60,236 nt of DNA from Phycisphaerales bacterium (lineage in GTDB: Bacteria > Planctomycetota > Phycisphaerae > Phycisphaerales > UBA1924). A model generated the notes under the pieces. The model searched no databases. It was not told the origin of the DNA and saw only the letters and a program-made list of their open reading frames with translations. Below are positions 39,423 to 48,135 of the stretch, in pieces (position 1 is the first letter of the stretch; each line of letters begins with the position of its first letter). The DNA is taken from positions 1 through 60,236 of the forward strand of contig JAGQON010000021.1 in NCBI GenBank assembly GCA_020427395.1, given 5' to 3'. The position numbers were made by a program, and so were the translations under genes.

Positions 39423-40556
39423 TCAGGTATCTGTTCGGTTAATCTCAACTTCACTCACCACGGGCATATTCGGCTCAACCTCCTCCGCCTCACCTTCACC
39501 CACCGCCTCAAACCGCGCCGCAAACCAGTCCCGCAGCGCATTGCCCCGCTCGCCATACCCCTTGGCCACCACCAGCAGGTGCTCGCTCCCCGCCTCATCG
39601 ATCGCCGTCAGCGTGTGCGTCAGCCACGGCTTGTCGTTCACCGTCGTGCCATTGTCCCTCGACTCCAGCCGGATCGTTTTGATCGAGACAATCGAGATAC
39701 CCAGCGACTTGGGCTTGCGTGTGAAGCGTCCGTCCAGCCAGTTGATCTCCAGTATGCTGTGACGCCCGGCTTGCTTCATTCGAATCAGCCCCGGCACCAG
39801 CAGCCCCGCGCCAACACACCCGCCCCACACCCACAGCACCGACTGCACGCCGACCTTGGAACCAAACCCGATCGCGACCACGAAGATCGACACAAAGCTC
39901 GTGAGCCCCAGCACCACCAGGAACACCACCCACCCGCGCCAGTGCGCATCGCGCAGCACCAGCCGCTCCCTGCTCCGCTTGGCCACCAGCCCCACCAGCG
40001 CGTCCGCATCCTCGCCCAGCCGCCGACGCCCAACAACCTCGCCGACCCCGCCCGCCAGGAACCCGATCCCGATGCAATGGAACGGCGTCAGAAACAGAAT
40101 CGCGATCGACGGGAACGAGCGTGCATCAACCTCCAGCACCGAATCCTCCGGCTCGCCCGGGTCGTAGTGCACCTGCACCCGCCGCCCCACCGGGTACCGC
40201 TTCACCACCTCCTCCGCGTGCCCCCGCGACGAGGTCGAGATCGAAAAATACGAATGCCGATCGCCGTAATAGGTCGTCCCGTTGAGCACGAACTCGTACT
40301 CAACCCTCGCCTCGTAAGTCATGCCATCCGAAGTCGAAGAGCTCTCCACCCACGAAGCCGTAACCTCACCCTCCGCCGCCAGGAACCGCGTCCTCGCGTC
40401 ATACGCCCGCCAGAACTGATACCCGATAAACCCATCGAACCCGAGCACGACGAGCATCCAAATAACCCCAAAGCACCCGAAGCACCCAAGCCCGTTCTTC
40501 GGCTTGCCGCTCACGCGCCGTCGTCGGCCGTTCTTGATGTCCTTGAGGCGGGTCAT
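39423..40556 (-). CDS. DUF3592-like membrane protein, long form
   Basis: 377 residues. A transmembrane helix (about 28-50) precedes an extracytoplasmic module with the DUF3592 pattern, VEYEFVLNGTTYYGDRHSYFS then VQVHYDPGEPEDSVLEVD. Several more helices (about 150-260) and a C-terminal cytoplasmic domain resembling a PH-like fold follow. Shorter relatives lie at 42123 and 42686. Function is unknown; these proteins are common in membrane gene clusters. Confidence 0.72.
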   Translation of the reverse strand: MTRLKDIKNGRRRRVSGKPKNGLGCFGCFGVIWMLVVLGFDGFIGYQFWRAYDARTRFLAAEGEVTASWVESSSTSDGMTYEARVEYEFVLNGTTYYGDRHSYFSISTSSRGHAEEVVKRYPVGRRVQVHYDPGEPEDSVLEVDARSFPSIAILFLTPFHCIGIGFLAGGVGEVVGRRRLGEDADALVGLVAKRSRERLVLRDAHWRGWVVFLVVLGLTSFVSIFVVAIGFGSKVGVQSVLWVWGGCVGAGLLVPGLIRMKQAGRHSILEINWLDGRFTRKPKSLGISIVSIKTIRLESRDNGTTVNDKPWLTHTLTAIDEAGSEHLLVVAKGYGERGNALRDWFAARFEAVGEGEAEEVEPNMPVVSEVEINRTDT

Positions 40557-40613
40557 GCCGCAATCGTATCAGAATCCGCCGCCGCAACAATCGAGATCAG
40601 GAATCCCAATCAA

Positions 40614-41603
40614 CTACGAAATCAAGGTTCTGACAAGATCGCATGCCGTGTGAAACCGTTCATCATAATTGCCGCTCAGAATCACAAACGGATCACCCTT
40701 CGCCTCCAACGCCATCTTGCAACGCTCAAAGAACGCCTCCCGGGCGCTTTGATCAGGGAAATACCGCTGGCTGTCATCAACCCACGGCACATCCACATCG
40801 AGTAGCAGCGTCAGGTCATAGTGCTGATGCTCGGCCGCCGTCCGTATCCATTCCGGGCAATCACCAAAGAGCACCTCGCTCCAAATCTCCGTGAGCAGCA
40901 GATTCGTATCACAAAACAGCACCCTGTTGACATTCCCGAGCAGAGCCGCTTCAAGCGAGAGCTGGGCTTGTGCGATCAGCGGGATATCTGATTGATCACA
41001 AGACCCACCCTTGGGATCGAGCAGCGCCCGCGCATGCTCCCACGCATACACCGTTCTGAACTCAGCCGCGAGCTTCCGCGTCAGCGTCGATTTCCCCGTC
41101 GATTCAGGGCCAAAGACACACACCCGCTTCGCGAAGTACCCATGTGTACACTCCGGAAGCATCTCCCAATGCTTCGTCGGATGTTCACGGATCTCGGTAC
41201 CGCTGATGGGCATCATCTCACGCCCTAGGTCGAACGGAATGAACCGAGCATCAAGCTCCTTTGCGAGCCGCTCACCATACGGCTCTGATGCAAAGACATA
41301 ATCGATGTCCCTCGGCTCAATCCGCTTGATCGTCTCACGCCAGATCTTCCAAAATTCCGGATGATCCTTCGGTTCCTGCGGCATGTCCTCGGACAGATGG
41401 ATCACATCGGAAGCCGGGAACATCTCACGCATCCAGCCATAGCGCACATCGCCGGGGATCGGATCATCCTCAAGAGAACACACCAGTATCGTCAGGTTGT
41501 CACAGAACTGCTCGGCGAACCGGCAGAGGAGCCGATGCCCTCGGTGCGGGGGCATGAACTTCCCGAGGACGAACCCCCGCGTGATTTCAGATCGATCATC
41601 CAT
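40614..41603 (-). CDS. nadR: NadR-type bifunctional NMN adenylyltransferase / nicotinamide riboside kinase
   Basis: Makes NAD from imported nicotinamide riboside. 329 residues without the N-terminal DNA-binding domain of enteric NadR, so it is an enzyme only. Adenylyltransferase signature GKFMPPHRGH at residues 14-23; MMPISGTEIREHP in the middle; P-loop FGPESTGKSTLTRKL near residue 165 and the kinase lid further on. Its 5' end lies 112 bp inside the pnuC reading frame, an unusually long overlap. The pair forms the classic PnuC-NadR salvage unit. Confidence 0.93.
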   Translation of the reverse strand: MDDRSEITRGFVLGKFMPPHRGHRLLCRFAEQFCDNLTILVCSLEDDPIPGDVRYGWMREMFPASDVIHLSEDMPQEPKDHPEFWKIWRETIKRIEPRDIDYVFASEPYGERLAKELDARFIPFDLGREMMPISGTEIREHPTKHWEMLPECTHGYFAKRVCVFGPESTGKSTLTRKLAAEFRTVYAWEHARALLDPKGGSCDQSDIPLIAQAQLSLEAALLGNVNRVLFCDTNLLLTEIWSEVLFGDCPEWIRTAAEHQHYDLTLLLDVDVPWVDDSQRYFPDQSAREAFFERCKMALEAKGDPFVILSGNYDERFHTACDLVRTLIS

Positions 41604-42136
41604 GCCCGCAATCCTAACACCGCAAGGACCAGGAAGAGCCCATACAGCAACGCCGTCACATGCAATCCCTTCGCCGCATAGATACCGATGGCCAGCACAT
41701 CAACGCTGATCCAGAAGATCCACGACTCAAGCTTCTTGCGTGTCATCAGAAACTGAGCAATCAAACTCAACACGGTGGTGATCGCATCGAGGTAAGGAAA
41801 CGACGCATCCGTGCGGGTTGACATCACATATCCCAGCGCGAGCGAAGCCAGCAACCCACCGATAATCCAGCCGACAAACCGAATCTTCGCCAACCCCGTC
41901 ACTAACAGCCCCGATTCGCGTGGTCCACCCCGAGCCCAGTGATACCACCCGTAGGAACACAGCACGACATAGACCACCTGCAGCGCCGCGTCGGAATACA
42001 GCTTGGCATCAAAGAAGATCCAGATGTACAACGCGACCATCACCAACCCGGTGGGCCAGCACAGAATGTGCTGACGAATCGTCAACCAGACACTGAGCAC
42101 GCCCATCAGCGCCGCAAAGATCTCAATCACACTCAT
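41492..42136 (-). CDS. pnuC: PnuC-type nicotinamide riboside transporter, with C-terminal extension
   Basis: 214 residues. Facilitates entry of nicotinamide riboside, which NadR then traps by phosphorylation. Seven or so hydrophobic segments; motifs WPTGLVMVALYIWIFFDAKLYSDAALQVVY and SWIFWISVDVLAIGIYAAKGLHVTALLYGLFL are typical. The last 37 residues (from about MIDLKSRGGSSSGSS) lie over the start of nadR in another frame and look like low-complexity read-through. This suggests the original stop codon was lost. The first 14 bases overlap the end of the upstream DUF3592-like gene. Confidence 0.93.
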   Translation of the reverse strand: MSVIEIFAALMGVLSVWLTIRQHILCWPTGLVMVALYIWIFFDAKLYSDAALQVVYVVLCSYGWYHWARGGPRESGLLVTGLAKIRFVGWIIGGLLASLALGYVMSTRTDASFPYLDAITTVLSLIAQFLMTRKKLESWIFWISVDVLAIGIYAAKGLHVTALLYGLFLVLAVLGLRAWMIDLKSRGGSSSGSSCPRTEGIGSSAGSPSSSVTT

Positions 42137-42668
42137 CGCAACCCCACATCACATCTTCTCTTCCCTGATGCTTCACAAGTACCCGATCAATCAGCCACAA
42201 GATACTTGAAAGAAATCCATTGATTCCAATCACAATGACATAAGCAAGAATGATCTTCCTGAAACTCGGAGGCGTGTTGTCGAGTACCGATCGACTTGGA
42301 CTGTTCGGGTCTACATACGCCTCAACGACTTCCCCGACACCAAATCGTCTAGCCACAACACGCTGTGCTTCTTCTCGGGTTTCATATCGGCTGTGCTTTG
42401 AGTTCATCGCATAGTCAACGCGCGACGACCGATACTGATCGCCCCGAAACTCATACGCATAATCGACATGAACTGAAAACCGCTGCCCCCGACGCCCACT
42501 TTGTTGAATACTGCTTGAAACGACCGTTGCGTCGACTGGCTGGAAACCTGCGGACATCCATTGCAGATGCTCACTGTTGAGCATCATGAACCCGACCACC
42601 AAGCTGAATGTGATGACGAGCGTTGCGCACGCGCGATAGATCAGGATAATCCGTCGGTGAGATTTCAT
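42123..42668 (-). CDS. DUF3592-like membrane protein, short form
   Basis: 181 residues. A helix near the N-terminus (about 8-28), an extracytoplasmic domain with VHVDYAYEFRGDQYRSSRVDY and AYVDPNSPSRSVLDN (the DUF3592 pattern), and a second helix (about 138-160) followed by a short tail. It overlaps pnuC by 14 bases. The adjacent 42686 gene encodes a close relative, indicating a tandem duplication. GC is lower than in the flanking mrp gene. Confidence 0.72.
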   Translation of the reverse strand: MKSHRRIILIYRACATLVITFSLVVGFMMLNSEHLQWMSAGFQPVDATVVSSSIQQSGRRGQRFSVHVDYAYEFRGDQYRSSRVDYAMNSKHSRYETREEAQRVVARRFGVGEVVEAYVDPNSPSRSVLDNTPPSFRKIILAYVIVIGINGFLSSILWLIDRVLVKHQGREDVMWGCDECD

Positions 42669-42685
42669 TAACTCGGTTTCACTCG

Positions 42686-43255
42686 CTACTCATCTACGCC
42701 TGCCATGAGCTCGTCGAACGCTTTGTCCTTCTCCCGGAGTCTTCTTGGCTTGAAATGATCCCAGACCGGTAACCAGATCAACATCAAAAACAAATCCATA
42801 CACCCAACACATGTCAACTGGATCATCAACCTCCATAAACCAACTGACTCATTGTCGATGACGGACTGCAATGGATTCTTTGGGTTGACATACACAGTGA
42901 GATCATCACCCTCACTGTAACTCGAAGCCCATAGAGTCGCTTCAGTAGGATTCCGAAACTCTGGATATCCGTAGTATGAGTATCGATGAGATTCATTTTC
43001 TTGCCCATCGAAGTCATACCGATAGTGCACCCGCGGCTCAAAGTAGTCATAGCCACTTCTACCTTTTCGACCACTCTTGTATAGCTTCACTGTCTCGACT
43101 GAATCAACGACAGCTTCGACAGGCTGGAAGCTTGCAGCGCGTCGCTGAATAATCCACGGCTTGATCAGCTTGAAGTTGCCCCAGATGAGTACTGAAGTGA
43201 TAAGGGTCGCACAAGCGACATAAATCCCCATTCGCATGCTTTGATTACTCATCAA
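42686..43255 (-). CDS. DUF3592-like membrane protein, short form
   Basis: 189 residues with the same layout as the 42123 product: N-terminal helix (about 10-32), VHYRYDFDGQENESHRYSYYG and VYVNPKNPLQSVIDN, and a second helix near residue 150. Its ATG overlaps the mrp stop (ATGA), so translation is coupled to mrp. Base composition is clearly less GC-rich than mrp, so the pair of DUF3592-like genes may have been inserted into an existing operon. Confidence 0.72.
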   Translation of the reverse strand: MMSNQSMRMGIYVACATLITSVLIWGNFKLIKPWIIQRRAASFQPVEAVVDSVETVKLYKSGRKGRSGYDYFEPRVHYRYDFDGQENESHRYSYYGYPEFRNPTEATLWASSYSEGDDLTVYVNPKNPLQSVIDNESVGLWRLMIQLTCVGCMDLFLMLIWLPVWDHFKPRRLREKDKAFDELMAGVDE

Positions 43256-44445
43256 GAAATACTCAGCGTCGGCTTCCCACTTCCCCGACTCATCTGCGAC
43301 AGCGTCACCTGCGCCTCGAACTGATCCACCATCCCCCGCAGTGCCCGCGGCAACGCATCACCGCCCGCACGCTCGGGCTCAAAGTTCGCGCTCGGGTCTC
43401 CACTATCACTGTTCTGCCGCAGCGCCATGTTGATCGGCACCGCACCCAAAAACGGATGCCCCAGCCGCTGCGCCATGGTCTGCGCACCGCCGCGACCAAA
43501 GATGTCGTACTCCTTGCCGTCGTCGCCAATGAAGAAGCTCATGTTCTCCACCACACCCAGCACCTCAACGCCCAGCGACTCGAACATCCCGCTGGCGCGC
43601 ACCGCGTCGTCCTGCGCCACCTTCTGCGGCGTGCACACCACAACAGCGCCCGCAAGCTGCACGCTCTGCGCCAGCGTCAGCGGCACATCGCCCGTGCCCG
43701 GCGGCAAATCAATAATCAAATAATCCAGCTCACCCCACTGCGTCCGCTCGATCAACTGATTGAACGCCCCGTGCGCCATCGGCCCACGCCAGATCAGCGG
43801 CTTGTCCGTATCAACCAGCTTGCCCATCGTGATGCACTTGACGCCGTGCACAAAGAACGGCTGCAGCGCCCCCTCGATCACCACCTGATCGTGCGACTGC
43901 AAACCCATCATCGTCGGCAGCGACGGGCCATAGATATCCCCGTCCAGCAGCCCCACCGCGTGCCCCTTCTTCGCCAGCCCCACCGCCAGGTTCACGGCCA
44001 CCGTCGACTTGCCCACGCCGCCCTTGCCCGCGCCCACCGCGATGATGTGCCTCACGCCCGGCACGCCCGTCGCATCCTTATTCTGCGGCGTCTGCTGCCC
44101 CTCGCGCTTCGAAGCCCCCGCCCCGCCGGTCTTCGCATCGCCCTTGAGCTTCATCACCACCTCGCCCTGATGGTCCACAAAGTCCACGATCAGCCCCAGG
44201 TCCTCGATCCCCTGCTCCTTCGCGGCCGCGCGGACGCACGAATCGATCACCGCCCCCACCTTGGCCAGCTGCTCGCGCGCCGGCTGAGGCGCACCCGGAT
44301 CACCCTGGGTCATGCAGACCCGCACCGAGGCGTGCTCGTCGCACACCGCGATATTCATCACGCACCCCCGCTCGACGATGTCCTCGCCGCTGGGGTGCAT
44401 CACGGCGCGGAGCGCCTCCCGAATCTGGTCCTTGGTGAGCGTCAT
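43252..44445 (-). CDS. mrp: Mrp/NBP35-family ATPase (Fe-S carrier type) lacking the CxxC
   Basis: 397 residues. These P-loop ATPases deliver Fe-S clusters to target proteins. An N-terminal MIP18-like domain (LTKDQIREALRAVMHPS...) is followed by the deviant Walker A GKGGVGKSTVAVNLA at about residue 140, DGDIYGPSLPTMMG and LPPGTGDVPLTL. The bacterial Mrp hallmark that normally reads MSYFxCPxCG reads ENMSFFIGDDGKEYDIFG here, so the cluster-bridging CxxC is gone. The ATPase part is intact. The stop overlaps the next gene. Confidence 0.9.
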   Translation of the reverse strand: MTLTKDQIREALRAVMHPSGEDIVERGCVMNIAVCDEHASVRVCMTQGDPGAPQPAREQLAKVGAVIDSCVRAAAKEQGIEDLGLIVDFVDHQGEVVMKLKGDAKTGGAGASKREGQQTPQNKDATGVPGVRHIIAVGAGKGGVGKSTVAVNLAVGLAKKGHAVGLLDGDIYGPSLPTMMGLQSHDQVVIEGALQPFFVHGVKCITMGKLVDTDKPLIWRGPMAHGAFNQLIERTQWGELDYLIIDLPPGTGDVPLTLAQSVQLAGAVVVCTPQKVAQDDAVRASGMFESLGVEVLGVVENMSFFIGDDGKEYDIFGRGGAQTMAQRLGHPFLGAVPINMALRQNSDSGDPSANFEPERAGGDALPRALRGMVDQFEAQVTLSQMSRGSGKPTLSIS

Positions 44446-44650
44446 GAGATGTGCTCCGATAAGTTTCTGCGCCCGAAAAGGGGTCTGGCGCGTTCCTGCC
44501 GACGGGGGCCCGGTTTTCGGGCTTCCACCTGCGATTGCCCTGCGATATCATCATAGACGCCGGGCAAGAACATCGATAATTGAACCCGGCACCGCAATGG
44601 GGGCAATAGCGAGCCCGCTCGCCCGTTGTGCCCTTGTAGATGAGACCCAT
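44300..44650 (-). CDS. Candidate small Cys-rich reading frame upstream of mrp
   Basis: From ATG at 44650 the first 35 residues read MGLIYKGTTGERARYC, then PHCGAGFNYRC and SCPA: a CPHCG-x6-CSC pattern that looks like a small metal-binding motif. The frame then runs into mrp, overlapping its first 146 bases out of frame, where the sequence looks like shadow. No good ribosome site is seen. It may be a short real gene, a frameshifted remnant or chance. Reported because the motif is striking and mrp itself lacks its CxxC. Confidence 0.3.
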   Translation of the reverse strand: MGLIYKGTTGERARYCPHCGAGFNYRCSCPASMMISQGNRRWKPENRAPVGRNAPDPFSGAETYRSTSHDAHQGPDSGGAPRRDAPQRRGHRRAGVRDEYRGVRRARLGAGLHDPG

Positions 44651-44679
44651 CGCCCCCAGCCGGGCAAGGAGAAGCACAG

Positions 44680-45468
44680 ATGAAACCCAACCAGACCCTC
44701 TCGATGCTGCTCATGCTGACCGCCACCGCGGGGCTGGCCATCGCACAGCCCAGCAAAACCTCAACCAACGATCAGGATGTCCTCCGCGGCCCAGATGTCG
44801 TCGAAACCAACAATAAAGACAACAACGCCAAGGACAACGAGCAGATCGAGCTCACCCCCGAGCAGGTCAAAGACGAGCTCGAGAAGAACCCCATCCAGAT
44901 GCGAGAGATGACCGGCATCGTCCGACGCCTCGCAAACGACCGCCTCGGCACCACCCCCGAGCAGGACGCACAGATCAAAGAGATTCTCAACAACTACCGC
45001 GAAGAGATCCGCGCCTTCCAGGAAGCAAACCAGGAACAGATCCGCACACTCCGCGATCAGATGAACAAGGAAACACGCGAGCACCGCGAGCAACTTAAGC
45101 AGAAGCAGTCCGAGCAGAACGAGAACACCATGCAGGGCGAAGACAAGCCCGCACGCCCAGAACCCTTCGAGAGCGAGGCCGCCAAGAAACTGCGCGAGAT
45201 GATGGCCAACGCCCCCGCGACCAAGGCCGCCATCAAGGGTATCTTCGCCGTGCTCAACGAGGAGCAGGCCCAGATGGTCAAGATGGCCGTCGTCAAGTCC
45301 CGCCACTCCGAGCAGAAGCGCCCAAATGACACCATGAACCGGCGCAACAGCGGCGGTGACGACGCAAGACGCCCCGCACGCAGAGGCGTCGATTCCGAGC
45401 AGGTCCGCCCCGCCGAACGCCGCAACCGCGACGCACAGCGCGATAAGACCGGCAAGGACGACGACTAA
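44680..45468 (+). CDS. Periplasmic charged coiled-coil protein
   Basis: 262 residues. ATG at 44680 follows AAGGAG. A signal peptide (ending near AIAQ) precedes a highly charged helical protein. The stretch LGTTPEQDAQIKEILNNYREE and the heptad-rich segment after it suggest an LTxxQ/CpxP/Spy-like helical periplasmic protein. The C-terminal 50 residues are Arg/Asp-rich and probably disordered. It diverges from mrp and ends in an intrinsic terminator. Function is unknown; a metal- or stress-buffering role is conjecture. Confidence 0.7.
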   Translation: MKPNQTLSMLLMLTATAGLAIAQPSKTSTNDQDVLRGPDVVETNNKDNNAKDNEQIELTPEQVKDELEKNPIQMREMTGIVRRLANDRLGTTPEQDAQIKEILNNYREEIRAFQEANQEQIRTLRDQMNKETREHREQLKQKQSEQNENTMQGEDKPARPEPFESEAAKKLREMMANAPATKAAIKGIFAVLNEEQAQMVKMAVVKSRHSEQKRPNDTMNRRNSGGDDARRPARRGVDSEQVRPAERRNRDAQRDKTGKDDD

Positions 45469-45556
45469 TCAGCCCACGAACGGGAACACGCGTGCACGAA
45501 CAGCCGAGCACCGGCAAACACAGATAACGCACAGCGTCACAAGCCCGATTCCGTCC

Positions 45557-45589
45557 GAGGCCGCACCTGAAAAGGGGCGGTCTCTTTTT
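45557..45589 (+). terminator. Intrinsic terminator
   Basis: Stem GAGGCCGCACCT / AGGGGCGGTCTC (one G-T pair, one mismatch) with a GAAA loop, followed by five T. It ends the transcript of the gene at 44680-45468. Confidence 0.8.
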
Positions 45590-45608
45590 CATCAATGCCG
45601 CAACACGA

Positions 45609-47495
45609 TCACGCCGCGTGACGCCTCGGAGTGCCCGCGGTGTGCATCGCGCACACCTCGAACAACTCCGCGAAATCGATCGGCTTGGTGCAGTAGTCGC
45701 TCGCGCCCAGGTCGTAGCAACGCCGCTGCTCATCGAGCAGCGCGTGCGCACTGAGCATGATCACCGGCACGCAGCAGCCCGCGTCGCGGATCAGCGTCAA
45801 GCTCTCGATCCCGTCCATCACAGGCATGTTAATATCCATCAGCACCAGGTCATACCCGCGCCCCTCACCCTCCGCCTCCAGCACGCGGGTCATCCCGACC
45901 TCACCGTTGCAGGCCGTCTCCAGTTCCACACCGATCTTCCGGAAGTGATGCCCGATCAGCATCACATTATCCGCCGTGTCCTCGACCAGCAGGATGCGCC
46001 TGCCCCTGAGCGTATCAACCGGTGAAACCGATTGTGGAGCTTGCCCCGAGGACGAGTCGCCCGCGAATGGCGCTCCCGCCGTGTATGCCGAACACATCAT
46101 CGTCGCGACAAACTCACTCCCCATGCCCGGCTCGGAGGTCACCGTCACATCACCACCCAGCGCACGCGCGATCTGGCGCGAAATCGTCAACCCCAGCCCG
46201 GTCCCGCCGAAACGACGGCTCGTGTCGTTGTCCGCCTGATTGAACTTCTCGAACACCCGCGACGCCTGCTCCGCGGTCATCCCGATCCCCGTGTCATTCA
46301 CGCTGATCCGCAAACCACAGAACGCATCGTGACGATCTCGCAACCCTTCCACGCATACGCGGATCTCGCCGTCGCGAGTGAACTTGATCGCGTTGCCCAC
46401 GAGATTCAGGATCATCTGACGCACCCGCGTCGGATCGGTCTTGATCAGCCCGGGGATGGTGTCCTCAATCTCAAACCGCATCGAGGTGCCCATAAGCTCC
46501 GCCTTGGGACTGAGCAACTCAACCACGCCGCGGATGATCTCCGTGATCGAGCAGGGCACAATCTCGTACGCCATCTCCCCCGCCTCGATCTTCGACACAT
46601 CGAGCACATCGTTCACCAGCCGAAGCAGGTACTTCGAGTTCCGCTTGGCCACCTCGATGTGATCACCCCGACCAGTTTCAAGATCCTCCTGCGCCAGATC
46701 AAGAAACCCAACAATCGCCGTCAGCGGCGTGCGGATCTCGTGGCTCATGCGCGCCAGGAACTCGCCCTTGGCCTCGTTGGCACGCTCGGCCTCATCACGC
46801 GCCGCCCGCAGCTCTCGCGTCGCGATCGCAACCTCTTCACTCAGACGCTGGTTCTGCTGTTGGAGACTCTCATTGAGCTGACGAGCCAGACGCTTGGCGC
46901 TCAGCGAAAGTCGGAAACCCTCAAGGTTGGCCGCGAACTTCCAGGTGAAGAACACCAAAGGACACAGCGCCAACGCCAGCAGGCGATAGCCCGGCCAGAA
47001 GAACAGCATAATCGAGGAGATGTACCCGCAGCTCGCACACAGCAGGAAGATCCACGCCAGGTCCATCAGCTTCGTGTTGCGATCCTGGGCCTCTTCCTGA
47101 AGATACGCCCGGCGCCAGAACACAAAGATCCGCAGGTACCCCACGATGACCAGCACATTCAGCCCGACAAGGAACCAGACCCAGCCCCAGTCCGTCCCGC
47201 CCTCGGCCGTCACCATGCAGTGCGTCCGTGCCATATAGGCACCGTCGCCCGCGAGGAAATCAACAACAGGGAGCCCCGTCACCCACGCCTGGGCATCGCT
47301 CGCGCAGACAGTCGCCGCGTTCCAGATACCACCGGGGGATCTCGCTGCAATCCCGTTGCGTGCAATCAGCCACACACTCAGCGTGGTCAGCACCCCAACA
47401 GTCAACAGAGCGATAGTGAATCTGGATCCCCTCATGACCGAACAATCGGTTATGCCATGGGGAGAATCCGCCCCTTTACCCGATCGGATCGACAT
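45609..47495 (-). CDS. Hybrid sensor histidine kinase / response regulator
   Basis: 628 residues from the ATG at 47495; an inner ATG at 47435 ([11 protein letters not shown]) is also possible. An N-terminal helix, a short outer loop and three further hydrophobic segments (to about residue 190) lead into a coiled coil and the HisKA box [11 protein letters not shown] (phospho-His). The ATPase core has [17 protein letters not shown] and [12 protein letters not shown]-terminal receiver has LLVEDTAD, the Asp in [13 protein letters not shown] and the Lys in YCTKPID. No Hpt or output domain is present, so the signal must pass to another protein. The stimulus is unknown. Confidence 0.93.
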   Translation of the reverse strand: MSIRSGKGADSPHGITDCSVMRGSRFTIALLTVGVLTTLSVWLIARNGIAARSPGGIWNAATVCASDAQAWVTGLPVVDFLAGDGAYMARTHCMVTAEGGTDWGWVWFLVGLNVLVIVGYLRIFVFWRRAYLQEEAQDRNTKLMDLAWIFLLCASCGYISSIMLFFWPGYRLLALALCPLVFFTWKFAANLEGFRLSLSAKRLARQLNESLQQQNQRLSEEVAIATRELRAARDEAERANEAKGEFLARMSHEIRTPLTAIVGFLDLAQEDLETGRGDHIEVAKRNSKYLLRLVNDVLDVSKIEAGEMAYEIVPCSITEIIRGVVELLSPKAELMGTSMRFEIEDTIPGLIKTDPTRVRQMILNLVGNAIKFTRDGEIRVCVEGLRDRHDAFCGLRISVNDTGIGMTAEQASRVFEKFNQADNDTSRRFGGTGLGLTISRQIARALGGDVTVTSEPGMGSEFVATMMCSAYTAGAPFAGDSSSGQAPQSVSPVDTLRGRRILLVEDTADNVMLIGHHFRKIGVELETACNGEVGMTRVLEAEGEGRGYDLVLMDINMPVMDGIESLTLIRDAGCCVPVIMLSAHALLDEQRRCYDLGASDYCTKPIDFAELFEVCAMHTAGTPRRHAA

Positions 47496-47590
47496 TCTGC
47501 TCGTGTCGAATCAAAAACCACACATCTAGGTTTACGGATATGAAAAGGTTTTATTTCAATCCGGACTTAATAGGGTAATATACGCAGTTG
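47496..47590. other. AT-rich gap at the strand-composition switch
   Basis: A 95-bp AT-rich intergenic stretch between two minus-strand genes. To its left the plus strand has more C than G; to its right more G than C, including in minus-strand genes on both sides. No clear DnaA box was found by eye. It presumably also holds the histidine-kinase promoter. Confidence 0.45.
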
Positions 47591-48028
47591 TTATGCCAGC
47601 CTGGGACCAATGAGCGGCAGCTGAGTCCGGCGGATGAAAAGCACGCATATCGAACCCACAAGAACGATCACGGCCATCACGAATAACGAGGGTCCCGCGA
47701 GCGGCTCAAGGTTGGGGTTCCCCAGTTTCTGTGGGTCGATGGACACCCCGAGCTTGGTGAGGTGCGACAGAATCGCACCGGAGATCACCCCGAGTGAAAC
47801 CACGGCCCCGATAACCGAAGTCCGTGGGATCAGCAGCAGCACCACCGCCAGCAACTCTGCGCAGGCCGTGGCGTATCGCCCGATCGGCTCGGCGCCGAGC
47901 ACCTCGAACAACGCCTTGGTTTCCGGCGCGCCGGTGAACTTGAAGAACAGCGTTTGCCCGAGGATGACGGCGATCACGATCTGCAAGACCCAGCTGGTCA
48001 CGCGCAGTGGCTTTGATATTGGTTCCAT
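47591..48028 (-). CDS. DoxX-like membrane protein
   Basis: 145 residues. ATG at 48028 follows AAAGGGA; the longer open frame upstream crosses the nuoF terminator and is rejected. Four transmembrane segments with the DoxX-like pattern ILGQTLFFKFTGAPETKALFEVLGAEPIGRYATACAEL and LLLIPRTSVIGA. DoxX family proteins are small membrane proteins tied to redox or thiol metabolism in some bacteria. It is separated from nuoF by a terminator. Confidence 0.8.
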   Translation of the reverse strand: MEPISKPLRVTSWVLQIVIAVILGQTLFFKFTGAPETKALFEVLGAEPIGRYATACAELLAVVLLLIPRTSVIGAVVSLGVISGAILSHLTKLGVSIDPQKLGNPNLEPLAGPSLFVMAVIVLVGSICVLFIRRTQLPLIGPRLA

Positions 48029-48084
48029 GTCGTTCCCTTTCAGAGAAAGAACGAACGCACCTGGAGTGACGCTTATTCGCGCAT

Positions 48085-48112
48085 GAAAAAACGCCCGGTG
48101 GGTCGGGCGTTT
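48085..48112 (-). terminator. Intrinsic terminator of nuoF
   Basis: On the minus strand AACGCCCG / CGGGCGTT with a 6-base loop runs into a T6 tract. It lies 24 bases past the nuoF stop. Confidence 0.88.
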
Positions 48113-48135
48113 GGGTTGAATCGATGTCGGGGGAC

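Noticed and set aside
47496..47590. DnaA boxes in the AT-rich gap
   Set aside because: No 9-mer close to TTATCCACA was found by eye on either strand; the best was TTATGCCAG, with too many mismatches.
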